NCBI GenBank assembly: GCA_964017195.1
Contig: OZ024897.1
Coordinates: 37,605,036 to 37,669,035, forward strand
DNA length: 64,000 bases
Source: Siderastrea radians
Taxonomy: Eukaryota; Cnidaria; Anthozoa; Scleractinia; Rhizangiidae
Direction: 5' to 3'
Each line of letters starts with the position of its first letter. Positions within the stretch are counted from its first letter, which is position 1. The notes beneath the pieces are model-generated. The model was not told where the DNA came from. It made no database searches and saw nothing but the letters and a program-made list of their open reading frames with translations. This document shows positions 45,301 through 52,000 of this stretch, piece by piece. A program made the position numbers and the translations under genes.

Positions 45301-46997
45301 ACTTCAAAATATGTTGCCATAGCCTGAGAAAACAGCCGACGTTTCGCGAGGTCGCCACTTTGAGCCCTCGCAAAATGACATCTGAGTAACAAGCGCAGAA
45401 ATTCCATACTAATGACGTGCACTACCCAGATCTTGGTAGTGCTTCTGATTGGCTGTGCCGCGCGGGAATTTACTTTCAACCAATCAGAAACACTACCAAG
45501 ATCTGGGTAGTCATCAGTATGGAATTTCTGCGCTCGTTACTCAGACGTCGTTTTGCGAGGGCTCAAAGTGGCGACCTCGGGAAACGTCGGCTGTTTTCTC
45601 AGGCTAATGTTGCCATGGAATCTGTAATTTCAAAACAAATTCTGAACGTGAGAAACGTTATTCAAGAGTAGATGCTCATGTAAGTCTGTAAAAAAAAAGT
45701 GTGCACTATGTATGACTAGTCTTGCCAAATGTAACCAGCTTCACGGGTTGCACCTGGACATTTGTTATAATTATTTATTCCAGTTCTTTTATTTCTGTCT
45801 GTTTAATTGTGATAGACTCTTTTGGAATGTGTCTCGGTATCTCACGTTTTCAGCCTTCCAAAACCTAGGTTTGACCATATTTGGAAATATCTTTGTTAAC
45901 AGAATCACTGATAATATTTTAATTTCAATCATCAAGGTCTTTTATGGAAGTAACAAAGAAACCTCGCAGGACAAGAACCATATTGGATAGACTAGGGTAG
46001 GTCACTGTTTTTGATAATCATCATCTGCTCCCATTGTATTTTCCACTTAAAGAAAAAGGTAGTGCATAGCAAAAAACTTTCCATGTGGAAGTCTTAAAAG
46101 ATACACTCTTGTGACTTCAAAAATCAGAGTGAATGCCTGAGCTAATGATGCAAGTTTCTGAAAACCCATAGATAAGTGTGTCTCAACCTGTGGTGAAACT
46201 TAATATTTTAAATTTTGCTTGGCAAAATCACACACATGTTGCATGTACATTGGAACCTCGATTAAACAAAGTGCCAAGGGACTGGGAAAATTTATTCGTT
46301 GTATCAAGGGTTCGTTATATCGAGTTTCATTTCCATACATTACACTATGACTGGGCTGAAAAATATCGTTTGTTACACCAAGGTCTTTGTGAAATCGAGG
46401 TTCGTTAAATGGAGGTTCCGCTGTATAAGAAGCATTTCCTGTGTTTTAACCATGTGGAAAGTTGAAAGAAAAGATTGAAACTTTTGCACGACCAAAAAGC
46501 GAAAATGCTTCCAGTGCACAGAAAAACCCATGAAAACACTTGCTATGCAGGCTACCAGATCAGGGAAGGGAAGAATTTACTAACAGCTGTTAGGGTTTTC
46601 CCCTGATGTGCAGTTCCATGGCTCCCAAGAAGTTGTCAAAATTATTGATGTAGTTTTATTGTTTAACTTCAGAGGGATGAATGCTTTGGACTCCTTGGCA
46701 CAAGTCTTGGGTGAGTAACAATGTTAAATGCACCTGCGAATAAACCTTTTACCCCACGCTGCAGGTGCCGATCACATCTCTCATAACCAGTCATTTCATG
46801 ATACTGCAGTGAAAAGAAGTTGGTAATTTTATAAATTTATTATTTATACTCACTTCCATCTAGAATATGTTTTAAGTGTCCTTAAAAATTATTTCAACCC
46901 TTGTAACAATTTTTAATATTTTGTTTCATCAGATGCCTTTCAAAGGGCAAAAAGAAGAATGCTAGCTGCAAGAGAGGGGCTTCCTTCGGTGAAGTAA
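12389..46997 (+). CDS. MKS1: MKS1, B9-domain ciliary transition-zone protein (22 exons, complete)
   Basis: MKS1 is a core component of the MKS/B9 complex at the ciliary transition zone, where it gates entry of membrane proteins with B9D1 and B9D2. Exons: 12389-12462, 12631-12761, 15599-15666, 15776-15858, 16965-17076, 17504-17607, 21378-21515, 22862-22907, 23656-23743, 24287-24332, 24414-24450, 24561-24620, 37781-37823, 38406-38468, 38578-38648, 39478-39547, 39753-39860, 41239-41372, 42003-42085, 45937-45996, 46673-46710, 46933-46997. All are GT-AG and phases join to 573 residues (human about 559). Landmarks: [18 protein letters not shown] at the N-terminus, [13 protein letters not shown], then the B9 domain at about residues 330-492 ([69 protein letters not shown]), and the C-terminal [18 protein letters not shown]. 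Intron 12 is 13.2 kb and packed with nested fold-back transposons immediately before the B9 exons; introns 2, 6 and 19 also hold large inverted-repeat elements. The ATG is the first in-frame start, in context CCAAAATGG. Confidence 0.96.
13047..14804. mobile_element. Fold-back transposon with GCAGGTT minisatellite arms, 9-bp TSD
   Basis: The 1758-bp element begins CGGAGGGTGTAAACTGCAGG and ends with the reverse complement. Inside each tip is a run of 7-bp units (GCAGGTT on the left at about 13063-13175, CCTGCAA on the right at about 14650-14790), so the arms pair mainly through the minisatellite. The flanks are GTCGAGAAA (13038-13046) and GTCAAGAAA (14805-14813), a 9-bp target-site duplication with one mismatch. 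The AT-rich interior has no recognisable transposase, so it is probably non-autonomous. It lies in MKS1 intron 2. Drosophila FB elements share the tandem-repeat arms and 9-bp duplication; kinship with the Mutator (MULE) superfamily is inference. Confidence 0.75.
15133..15284. repeat. MITE, TACAGTGGAACC ends (copy 1)
   Basis: Ends TACAGTGGAACCTTGATATA and the inverted TTCCACTGTA enclose about 150 bp, with internal GCCAAGGGACTGGGAAAAT and TTCCATACATTACA. A second copy is at 46245-46425. The CAGTGGAACC-type termini next to TA suggest a pogo/Tigger or other Tc1/mariner-type parent (inference). Confidence 0.65.
15328..15469. repeat. 142-bp MITE with 9-bp TSD (copy 1)
   Basis: Ends TCTAAGGTGTGGGATTG and CAATCCCGCACCACACTC are imperfect inverted repeats. 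The flanks are ATAGCCACC (15319-15327) and ATAGCCACA (15470-15478), a 9-bp duplication with one mismatch. A second copy of exactly the same length is at 27568-27709, also with a 9-bp duplication. Nine bases point to Mutator-type transposition (established for that superfamily; assignment is inference). Confidence 0.75.
16345..16600 (+). repeat. Decayed tRNA-derived SINE
   Basis: A degenerate copy of the SINE at 2816-3095: GGTGTGGTGGTCTGGTG head, GACAAGAAAATTTGCTCCAC, then TCCCATCCATGGGGGTATAG and a tail resembling the reference. Strongly diverged and therefore old. Confidence 0.5.
19013..19108 (+). repeat. TGTGCCT short tandem block, left
   Basis: About eight loose repeats of TGTGCCTAAA/TGTGCCTGAG spaced 10 bases apart. 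The matching block is at 20524-20745. Confidence 0.7.
20524..20745 (+). repeat. TGTGCCT short tandem block, right
   Basis: Some 15 or more loose TGTGCCT units with 3-4 variable bases between them, in the same orientation as the block at 19013-19108. They are direct repeats inside an inverted-repeat element, unlike the inverted arms of the fold-back elements elsewhere in the window. Confidence 0.7.
23147..23313. repeat. Palindromic MITE with TATACCAAACCAGTGG ends
   Basis: TATACCAAACCAGTGGAA on the left pairs with CCACTGGTTTGGTATG on the right over about 167 bp, with no ORF. It lies in the MKS1 intron between 22907 and 23656. Confidence 0.55.
25540..26340 (+). repeat. 92-bp satellite array inside the fold-back element
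   Basis: About eight copies of a roughly 92-bp unit containing ACAACATCTCGACAGCTCGA, CGCGACTCGACCAACGCAAC, AACCGGCTTATTTATCAAGT and AGATCAACCCAACTAACCTC. Small local expansions of ACAGCTCG make some units 98-106 bp. The array continues at 34264-34338, directly after the inner element, in the same orientation and carrying the same private variant GATCATCCC. Confidence 0.8.
27568..27709. repeat. 142-bp MITE with perfect 9-bp TSD (copy 2)
   Basis: Same family and same length as 15328-15469: TCTAAGGTGCGGGATTGCAG at one end and GCAATCCCGCACCTCACTC at the other. The flanks are GTTTCTCCC on both sides (27559-27567 and 27710-27718). Confidence 0.8.
27822..28707 (+). mobile_element. Penelope-like element 3' fragment with inverted copy of its tail
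   Basis: The fragment 28166-28432 encodes 88 residues of a GIY-YIG endonuclease C-terminal region: [62 protein letters not shown]. The Tyr-rich GIY-YIG core expected after CDLCD is missing, so it is internally deleted. The tail 28404-28707 is repeated in inverted orientation at 27822-28146, giving a large hairpin. Near 28641 the tail holds GACCGAAGAGCGGTCGAAAC followed by GTC, resembling the hammerhead-ribozyme core known in Penelope-like elements. The element is dead. Confidence 0.75.
30060..30295. repeat. 51-bp tandem units, left arm
   Basis: Four to five copies of a unit with CGTACGGAGAAACGTTGA and AAGATAAGACAAATACTGTA. The same units occur inverted at about 32965-33170, forming part of the fold-back arms. 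Confidence 0.75.
30481..30775 (-). pseudogene. Penelope-like reverse transcriptase N-terminal fragment
   Basis: The minus strand reads [20 protein letters not shown], then [20 protein letters not shown] and ERLTVVMDK, after which the frame decays. This matches the conserved segment before the RT core of Penelope-like elements (the family's Lys-Asp-x-x-Ile-x-Ile-x-x-Ala-Asp-Lys-Gly ... Val-Val-Met-Asp block, here with Tyr-Lys-Glu replacing Asp-Lys-Gly). No polymerase core follows. The fragment is inside the 7.9-kb fold-back element. Confidence 0.75.
30895..31095. repeat. Hairpin-unit repeats, left group
   Basis: Three units of an imperfect palindrome built from GGCCGTTATCCCATGA and TTAACGGCCTCGTTTCG; each unit can fold on itself. 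The longer array of the same unit lies at 32400-32870. Confidence 0.7.
31096..32280. other. Core of the 7.9-kb fold-back, no gene seen
   Basis: Unique AT-rich sequence between the two hairpin-unit groups. Only short open frames without family resemblance are present (for example 31874-32080), so no transposase could be supported here. Confidence 0.5.
32283..32402. repeat. Palindromic MITE, AACAATTATTCTACTCG ends
   Basis: AACAATTATTCTACTCGGGC pairs with CCCTCGTAGAATAATTGTT, with an inner palindrome AACCAACTCGGCGC / GCGCCTCGTTGGTT. About 120 bp, almost entirely self-complementary. Confidence 0.7.
32400..32870. repeat. Tandem array of about 69-bp hairpin units
   Basis: Seven or so repeats of a unit that is itself an imperfect palindrome: CGAAACGAGGCCGTTAAGTC, ATGGGATAACGGCCGCGTTT, GGCTCGGTATATATCAC. 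The two halves of each unit pair (GAGGCCGTTA with TAACGGCCGC). The last two units read ATCTCGG in place of ATAACGG. NotI-like GCGGCCGC cores were not seen; the conserved core is CGGCCGCG. Confidence 0.75.
34340..36230. other. Right part of the 11.6-kb element, no gene seen
   Basis: AT-rich sequence with short open frames on both strands. A 242-codon frame (35885-36613) runs straight through the CAACACAACGC minisatellite and the terminal inverted repeat, ignoring the element boundary, so it is judged fortuitous. Nothing resembling a transposase was found. Confidence 0.5.
36617..37588. repeat. Inverted pair around a palindromic MITE
   Basis: CTTGTCATCGGCTTCCC with GTCCCAGGCTGATATGGGGA (36617-36662) is inverted, with some divergence, at about 37535-37588 (TCCCACATATAGCCTGGGGT ... 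GGGAAGCTGATGACAAG). This suggests a 970-bp non-autonomous element carrying the MITE at 36783-36941. It abuts the right end of the 11.6-kb fold-back. Confidence 0.5.
36783..36941. repeat. 159-bp hairpin MITE, TA target (copy 1)
   Basis: Near-perfect palindrome: GCCCTTTTCACAGTTACC ... GGTAACTGTGAAAAGGGC, flanked by TA on both sides (36781-36782 and 36942-36943). A second copy of identical length is at 59733-59891. A TA duplication indicates a Tc1/mariner-type parent. Confidence 0.8.
38873..38970. repeat. Small palindromic MITE
   Basis: TAGTGAACCTGAGTGTTAGC pairs with GCTAACACTCAGGCTCAGGG plus TCACTA over about 98 bp. Confidence 0.65.
38988..39121. repeat. Palindromic MITE, GACAAAGTGA ends
   Basis: GACAAAGTGAAACACTTGTG with TGGCTAAAATGACA pairs with TGTCATTTTAGCCACACC and CACAAGTGTGTCACTTTGTC. 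About 134 bp, in the MKS1 intron before the exon at 39478. Confidence 0.7.
40489..40640 (+). repeat. tRNA-derived SINE, third family (copy 1)
   Basis: TCCCAGTAGCTCAGTGGTCA (A-box TAGCTCAGTGG) and GTTCGATTCCC (B-box) form a complete tRNA-like head, followed by a tail ACTCAGATTTTTTCTTTGTC ... CTGAATATTCCATCTTTCTC. A second copy follows at 40748-40890 in the same orientation, suggesting local duplication or preference for the same target. Confidence 0.8.
40748..40890 (+). repeat. tRNA-derived SINE, third family (copy 2)
   Basis: Same head and tail as 40489-40640, with GGGTTCGATTCC at the B-box and a small deletion in the D-arm region (GGTCAGTGCCC instead of GGTCAGAGTGCCC). Confidence 0.8.
42205..45310. 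mobile_element. Older palindromic element hosting a fold-back insertion
   Basis: The arm at about 42205-42346 (GCACCTTAGAACCCCAAAAT ... GACTTTTTTACGGTCTTCAA) is inverted at about 45186-45305. The inner section 44984-45185 is a palindrome: GCATCATTTGTCGCACGACC ... GGTCGTGCGACAAATGATGC, with arms near 95 bases. Together these are one hairpin element of about 480 bp, split by the 2.6-kb element at 42347-44975. Confidence 0.7.
42347..44975. mobile_element. 2.6-kb fold-back transposon with 30-bp minisatellite arms, 8-bp TSD
   Basis: Unique tips of about 95 bp (GGTAACTACTTGGTGTAGGC ... CATATGGCCGGGGTCCAGGC) are inverted at both ends. The left arm is about 60 copies of a 30-bp unit (ACTTAAACATCCTCAGACAT + CCTTAGCCGT) at 42443-44265. 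The right arm is about 17 inverted copies at 44392-44890. The spacer of about 125 bp has no ORF of note. The target duplication is TCAAAACT (42339-42346 and 44976-44983). The partner arm of the host palindrome near 45180-45200 shows the unduplicated site, confirming insertion. Sea urchin TU fold-backs are a known parallel in structure and 8-bp duplication; kinship is not shown. Confidence 0.85.
45320..45606. repeat. 287-bp MITE with perfect 9-bp TSD
   Basis: Long arms begin TAGCCTGAGAAAACAGCCGA and continue for roughly 100 bases (GAGGTCGCCACTTTGAGCCC), matched at the right end. ATGTTGCCA flanks both sides (45311-45319 and 45607-45615). A 9-bp duplication fits a Mutator-type parent. It lies 330 bases before MKS1 exon 20. 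Confidence 0.85.
46245..46425. repeat. MITE, TACAGTGGAACC family (copy 2)
   Basis: TACATTGGAACCTCGATTAA and the inverted GGAGGTTCCGCTGTA, with the same GTGCCAAGGGACTGGGAAAA and TTCCATACATTACA interior as 15133-15284. Confidence 0.65.
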
Positions 46998-47277
46998 TAA
47001 AAGAAATTCTCCAGAGTGCTCAGACTGTGGAAACTAGAGGCAGGCTGCAATTCTAATGGTCGACCTTGAAAGTATTACAGGGGACCCCCCCATGTTTCCA
47101 AAACATCCCCATGAATGGGGGCACCACACAGCTCTCAGAATGCCTCACAATGACACTATCCCTGAAAACAATACAATGGAAGGGCTTGTTTAATCCAATA
47201 GAGCTTTGGATAACAAGATCCAATGAAATTAGAGCTTCTAATAAAGAGCTCCATGATACCTGCTGCATGGTTTGACG

Positions 47278-47500
47278 CCTAGTCCCTGCCATCGTGTTGT
47301 TTCCTTAGACAAGAAACTTTACCCCACATTCGTCTCTCTGCACCGAGGTGTACAAAATGGGTATCAGTGACATACTGATGGGGGTAACCCTGCGATGGAC
47401 TAGCATCCCAACCAGGGGGGAGCAGCAATACTCTCAGTTACTTCATGCTACAGAAACTGGGATAACCTCTGGCCGTGTGGACCTCCTTGGCCCATCTACT
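47278..47500 (+). repeat. tRNA-derived SINE, first family
   Basis: Carries the body of the SINE at 2816-3095 (CCTGCCATCGTGTTGTTTCC, ACAAGAAACTTTACCCCACA, CCCTGCGATGGACTAGCATC, ATGCTACAGAAACTGGGATA) without most of the tRNA-like head. Confidence 0.7.
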
Positions 47501-47739
47501 TTATGATACCTCCTGGTTGAATGATATTTCAAAGCTTTTCAGCGGGCATTTGACATAGTAGGGGAGGGGGGGAGACAAGGTGAACACAAATTATGTGCAA
47601 GGACGTAATACTTGTAAAAACAACAGGGTGGAAGTGGTTTTGGCCGCATTGGTTGGAGGAATTGTATAAGACTCGGGACTTTTCACGAGCTATCAAGCAT
47701 TTTTGCCACTATTCTGTATTGTCATGTTTTATTGTGTGG

Positions 47740-47942
47740 TTCCAGAAAATATCGATACTCCCCCCCCCCCCACCACAGAGGGTCATTGGAAATTCCGAGG
47801 GGGAGGGGGGTTTTAAAGGCCTAAAATTTTCAAGGTAAGTATGAGCCTAAACTGGAATTTCCAGATTGGGGGGGGGGGGGGTTCAAACCAAAAAACCCTC
47901 CGTGGGGGGAGTATGGATATTTTCTGGAGCAACACATTGCAA
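47740..47942. repeat. Homopolymer-rich MITE (copy 1)
   Basis: GGTTCCAGAAAATATCGATA and the inverted TATGGATATTTTCTGG bound about 200 bp containing poly-C and poly-G runs, GGTCATTGGAAATTCCGAGG and TAAACTGGAATTTCCAGA. A copy in opposite orientation lies at 50785-50972. Confidence 0.65.
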
Positions 47943-48295
47943 AAAGAAACTCAATTAAACGTAAGTGCAAATACTAACACTAAAAAACTAAAAATTACTG
48001 TTTGCATTATAGTATTAGATGATATGTGAAAGAAAAAATAAAAGGCTCTAGACTATCGATTGTAAAATTAAAATATACACATTAAATTCAATGTAAAAAT
48101 AGTTTCATATCTACTAACAGGCCGTGTGCATGTTTTTGTGATTAAATGGGGACTAGCTTGCTGTTCAGTTATTCAGGGTCACTTGGAATGAATATTCATA
48201 CAGTAAAACTGGCAGATAAGACGGACCTTTTTTCCAGAAATTTTCATTCCAAATTAGTGGTACAGCTATGTGAATTTGACAAATATTTTATCCTT

Positions 48296-48607
48296 AACAT
48301 ACTGTATTTACTTGAAAGAATGCCACGGCGCTTATTAAATTTTTTGACTTGTCGGTGCGGTATTTATTTGAGGGCGATGCTTATTTGGAGGCGGCGCTTA
48401 TTTAAAACTGCTTATTTGTGAGTAACACAGTAGTACGTAATCGTTCTTTGTTTTTCTTTGTTTTGTCCTAAAAGGATAACAATAGCATAGAAAGAACGTT
48501 AAAAAAGTTAGTTTTAAAGGTTTAGGTTGCCCCGTATTGTTGCTGGAAGGCTTATTTGAGGGTGGCGCTTATTTGGGAAAGGTGCTTTTTTCGAGTAAAT
48601 ACGGTAT
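48296..48607. repeat. MITE with GCGCTTATTTGAGG repeats
   Basis: Ends CATACTGTATTTACTTGAA and CGAGTAAATACGGTATG are inverted. Internal short repeats of GGCGCTTATTTG/GGTGCTTATTTG occur on both sides of a central spacer. Confidence 0.6.
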
Positions 48608-49087
48608 GCACTGTCACTCTTGTAACACGCCGTGGATATCGTACTCTTCTGATGGGTCCATTATGATTAAGATATGGTGCTTGAAATTGAAAATTTTCCT
48701 TGGATATCTTTGGAATTTTGTTTGTTTGAAGCTGAACAAAACACATAGTAATATCCACTGTGAGCTAGTTCCAGTACTACCATGAAAATACAAAAAAGAT
48801 CCATTCATTGTTAGATGTAAATATGTCCTTATTGTACAGGCTCATTAAATATGTACAGTTTAGAAAACATACAATAATATTTACTTTAATAAGCATTAAT
48901 ATTTTTGTAAAGTTAACAACTGTCATCACCAGAATATAGCTCACATTGTAAAGTTGCATTTTAAGTAGCCAATTAAATTACTAGTGAAAAACAGACTTGT
49001 AAGTTATCAAGTTTTGACAAGTGCTATCGACTGATTTCTTCAGCATGCAATGGTCTTTATTATCAATGAAAAAATAAATTCTGATTT

Positions 49088-52000
49088 TCATGTTTGCTTT
49101 GAGTCAAGAAAGGCATTAGTTCTGTCATTCACAGTTTCCAGCCAGTTAGTGAAGCCAAGTTGTTCAGCTTGATCAGTTATCTTAGCAAGTGACTGTGCTA
49201 ACCGTCGGCCAGTATCCTCTAATGATGCAGGTATCTGAATGTTCAAGAAAAAATTATTTGTGACTAGTGTGCCTTGGGTGCAAATGCTCAGTGAAAATCA
49301 TAGGGAACTGAATGGCTAGTGCATAAAATTTTAGCTACTCAAATACCACCGTTCTTCCCCACACTTGAATTTCCAGGTCTACAAAAGGGCCAACTCCTGT
49401 TGTCTCCTTTCCTGCCTTTCATAGTGTCCCGCCACTTTTGTCTTAGGTTCTAGCCCTTTGTCACCTAGCCTGCGTGCAGACGTCTCCTATTTCCTTAACT
49501 CACCTCACAGACAGTAGCCATGCCGCATGCCTCATTCGACAGGCTGGGAAGATTTAAAGTGTTGGCAGGTTCGGCTTGTAGCAAAGGGTGAAGCTGTATA
49601 ATCAAAACAACACCACAGATTACATTATTAGAATTTTGTGAAGATTTGAAACTGAATTTTGATTTATAGAGTTTGTAAGTTTCTTGTTTGCACTTCATGG
49701 CCAAAAATGAAAGAACAGAGAAGAGGGAACATGTTACTAAATAAGAGTTCCCAATTTTTTTCAATGATTACATTTTTTAAATACAAAAAAATGACACCAT
49801 GCGAAAGTTTATTATTACAAAATTGTAATTCTATTTGTGGTTGTAAGAAATTGTAAAAAAATATCATAAACTTGTACAACAAATTTTTATGAAGAAATTA
49901 AGTCATAATAAAACTGTGTTTGGTCAATAAAAACCTTTTACCATAGCTCTGTGAAGATAGAGAAAATTAGTTTCACCATTTTATAGAACAAGCAGGAAAG
50001 ATTGCCTGTTTCCTGTGAGTCTATAAATGGATCCATAACACTTGTAAAAGTTTCAGAAAACTTAAAACACCTTTATAAGCATAATTTCAGCTTGTTTCTT
50101 CTGCTCAGCTTTTCTCATTCTCCCAAACATACACTTACATTAGCATTGTAAATGACTCTGATGATGACCAAGTTCCGCTGAGGTTGTCGAAATGTCGGTG
50201 AATGTTGCCACAAACAGTCCTTCTAAGGACTACACTCAACTGGATGATCATACTTCACCAACTAACAGTGTCTGTTAAGTATTTAAACCCCACATGGGCA
50301 AGAGGGTTAAAGAGAAGTGGTAGCTGACACTTCAGACTACATAACCTCACGGAGAGCGGAATAAAGTGTTTTGATTTGAATTCATGATAAGAATTAAGTT
50401 TTATGGTTGCTTATTACTGTACCTGCTTTTGTTGTTGTAGCTCCTGCTCCTGACTTGTGTATCTATTAAACATGTTTTCATCCTCTTCAAAAAGCCTGAA
50501 GAGGAAAATGTCCATTTATCTGTAAGTTTTTCAGTAATTCTTCAGTAGTATCAACAAAAATTTGTTAAGTGAATGGTTTCTGGAAGACCTAATTTTCTTT
50601 TGGATAAACAAAGATTCAAGAACAAAAAAATACTCCTTACCTTGTTTGCTCCTCTAACTCTATTTCCAAAGCTCCAATTTGTCCATGACATGAAATCACT
50701 GTATCTTCCAGTTCACGCTACAAAAAAGGACTCATCAGATAAAGTTTAATTTAAAATAATGTTGATAAACTCAAGGGAAATGTGTTGTTCCAGAAAATAT
50801 CGATACTCCACCCACAGGGGTTTTTTTTTGGTTTGAATTCCCCACCCCTCTGGAAATTCCAGTTTAGTCTCATACTTTCTTTTAAAAATTTTTGCCTTTA
50901 AGAACCCCCTCCCCCTCAGAATTTCCAATGACCATCTGCGGTGGGGGTATGGATATTTTCTGGAACCACACAATTTCATTTGACTGAAATTAACAGATTC
51001 AAATGGAATGGAAATTCCCTGGAAAAATTTCCAATTTTAATTTATGGAAATTTGGACATAAAGTTGCTCACGAGGTTGCTCGTAAGGTTGTTCCAATTTT
51101 TCCGAAATTTGGAAAATACTGAAATTTCTACTATTTACAAGGCTAAAAGGTTAAAAAAAGGAAAAACACCATTTGTTTTCGACTAATTAAAAGTCATCTT
51201 CAGGGTAAAAAGACTGTCCGCTATGTGCACATTTTTATATGTTTTAAGTGATTCCTGATGGCAACAGTTTTGCAATGTAAGAATGAGCTTGTTTGTTCAA
51301 ACTGGCACCCCATTGTGGGATCACTAGGCCTTCAATAATTCTGTGCTTGTGAAAAGAATGGGCTGTACAAAGTATTAGCCAACTAACAGAATGAGACAGA
51401 TTCTCACGTAGGTGACCGGCAGGTTCAGAGTCATTGTAAGGGTTCAAGTGTTCATCAATTTGCACTTCCACATTCCTCATGAGACGGATAAAACAGATTC
51501 CACATTCCTCGTGATGACGAATGAGAAGGATTCTGCGAGAATCCGTTTTTCTTTTAGTTGGTGAATACTTTGTACAGCCCATTCTTTTCACCAGCGCAGA
51601 ATTATTGAAGGCCAAATGATCCAAAAATGGGGCCCCAGTTTGAACAAACAAGTTCACAAAAATATGCACATAGCGGATGGTGTTTTTACCCTGAAGATGA
51701 CTTTTAATTAGTTGAAAACGTTCGTTTCTTTTCCTTTTTTAAAAAGTTTTTAGCCTTGTAAAATATATGTATAATTATAATTATTATTAATAGTATTTTT
51801 AAATCATAAGCAAATATTATGGATATACTGAAATTTCTGTTCCCTGCGAAATCCTGCAGGATCCAGTATGAGACTTTCAAAAGGGCTGTCGCAATTTTGA
51901 TAACCTAGTCAATAAATCTGGTACAAAAAAAGCATTTTCACATATTAAACTTCTGTGAAGACAAGCTTACACAAGCACACGTGTGCAAATTTTATGAAAT

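Larger units (their letters stand above)
46998..49087. other. Tail-to-tail intergenic region, MKS1 / CENP-Q
   Basis: The two genes converge here. Contents are a SINE (47278-47500) and two MITEs (47740-47942, 48296-48607), all listed separately; the rest is AT-rich with no gene seen. A TTTATT at 49052-49057 would give an AATAAA polyadenylation signal for the minus-strand gene about 30 bases after its stop. Confidence 0.5.

Noticed and set aside
45417..45671. 84-codon plus-strand frame overlapping 45450-45671
   Set aside because: It runs through the right arm of the MITE at 45320-45606; the true MKS1 exon 20 is at 45937-45996.
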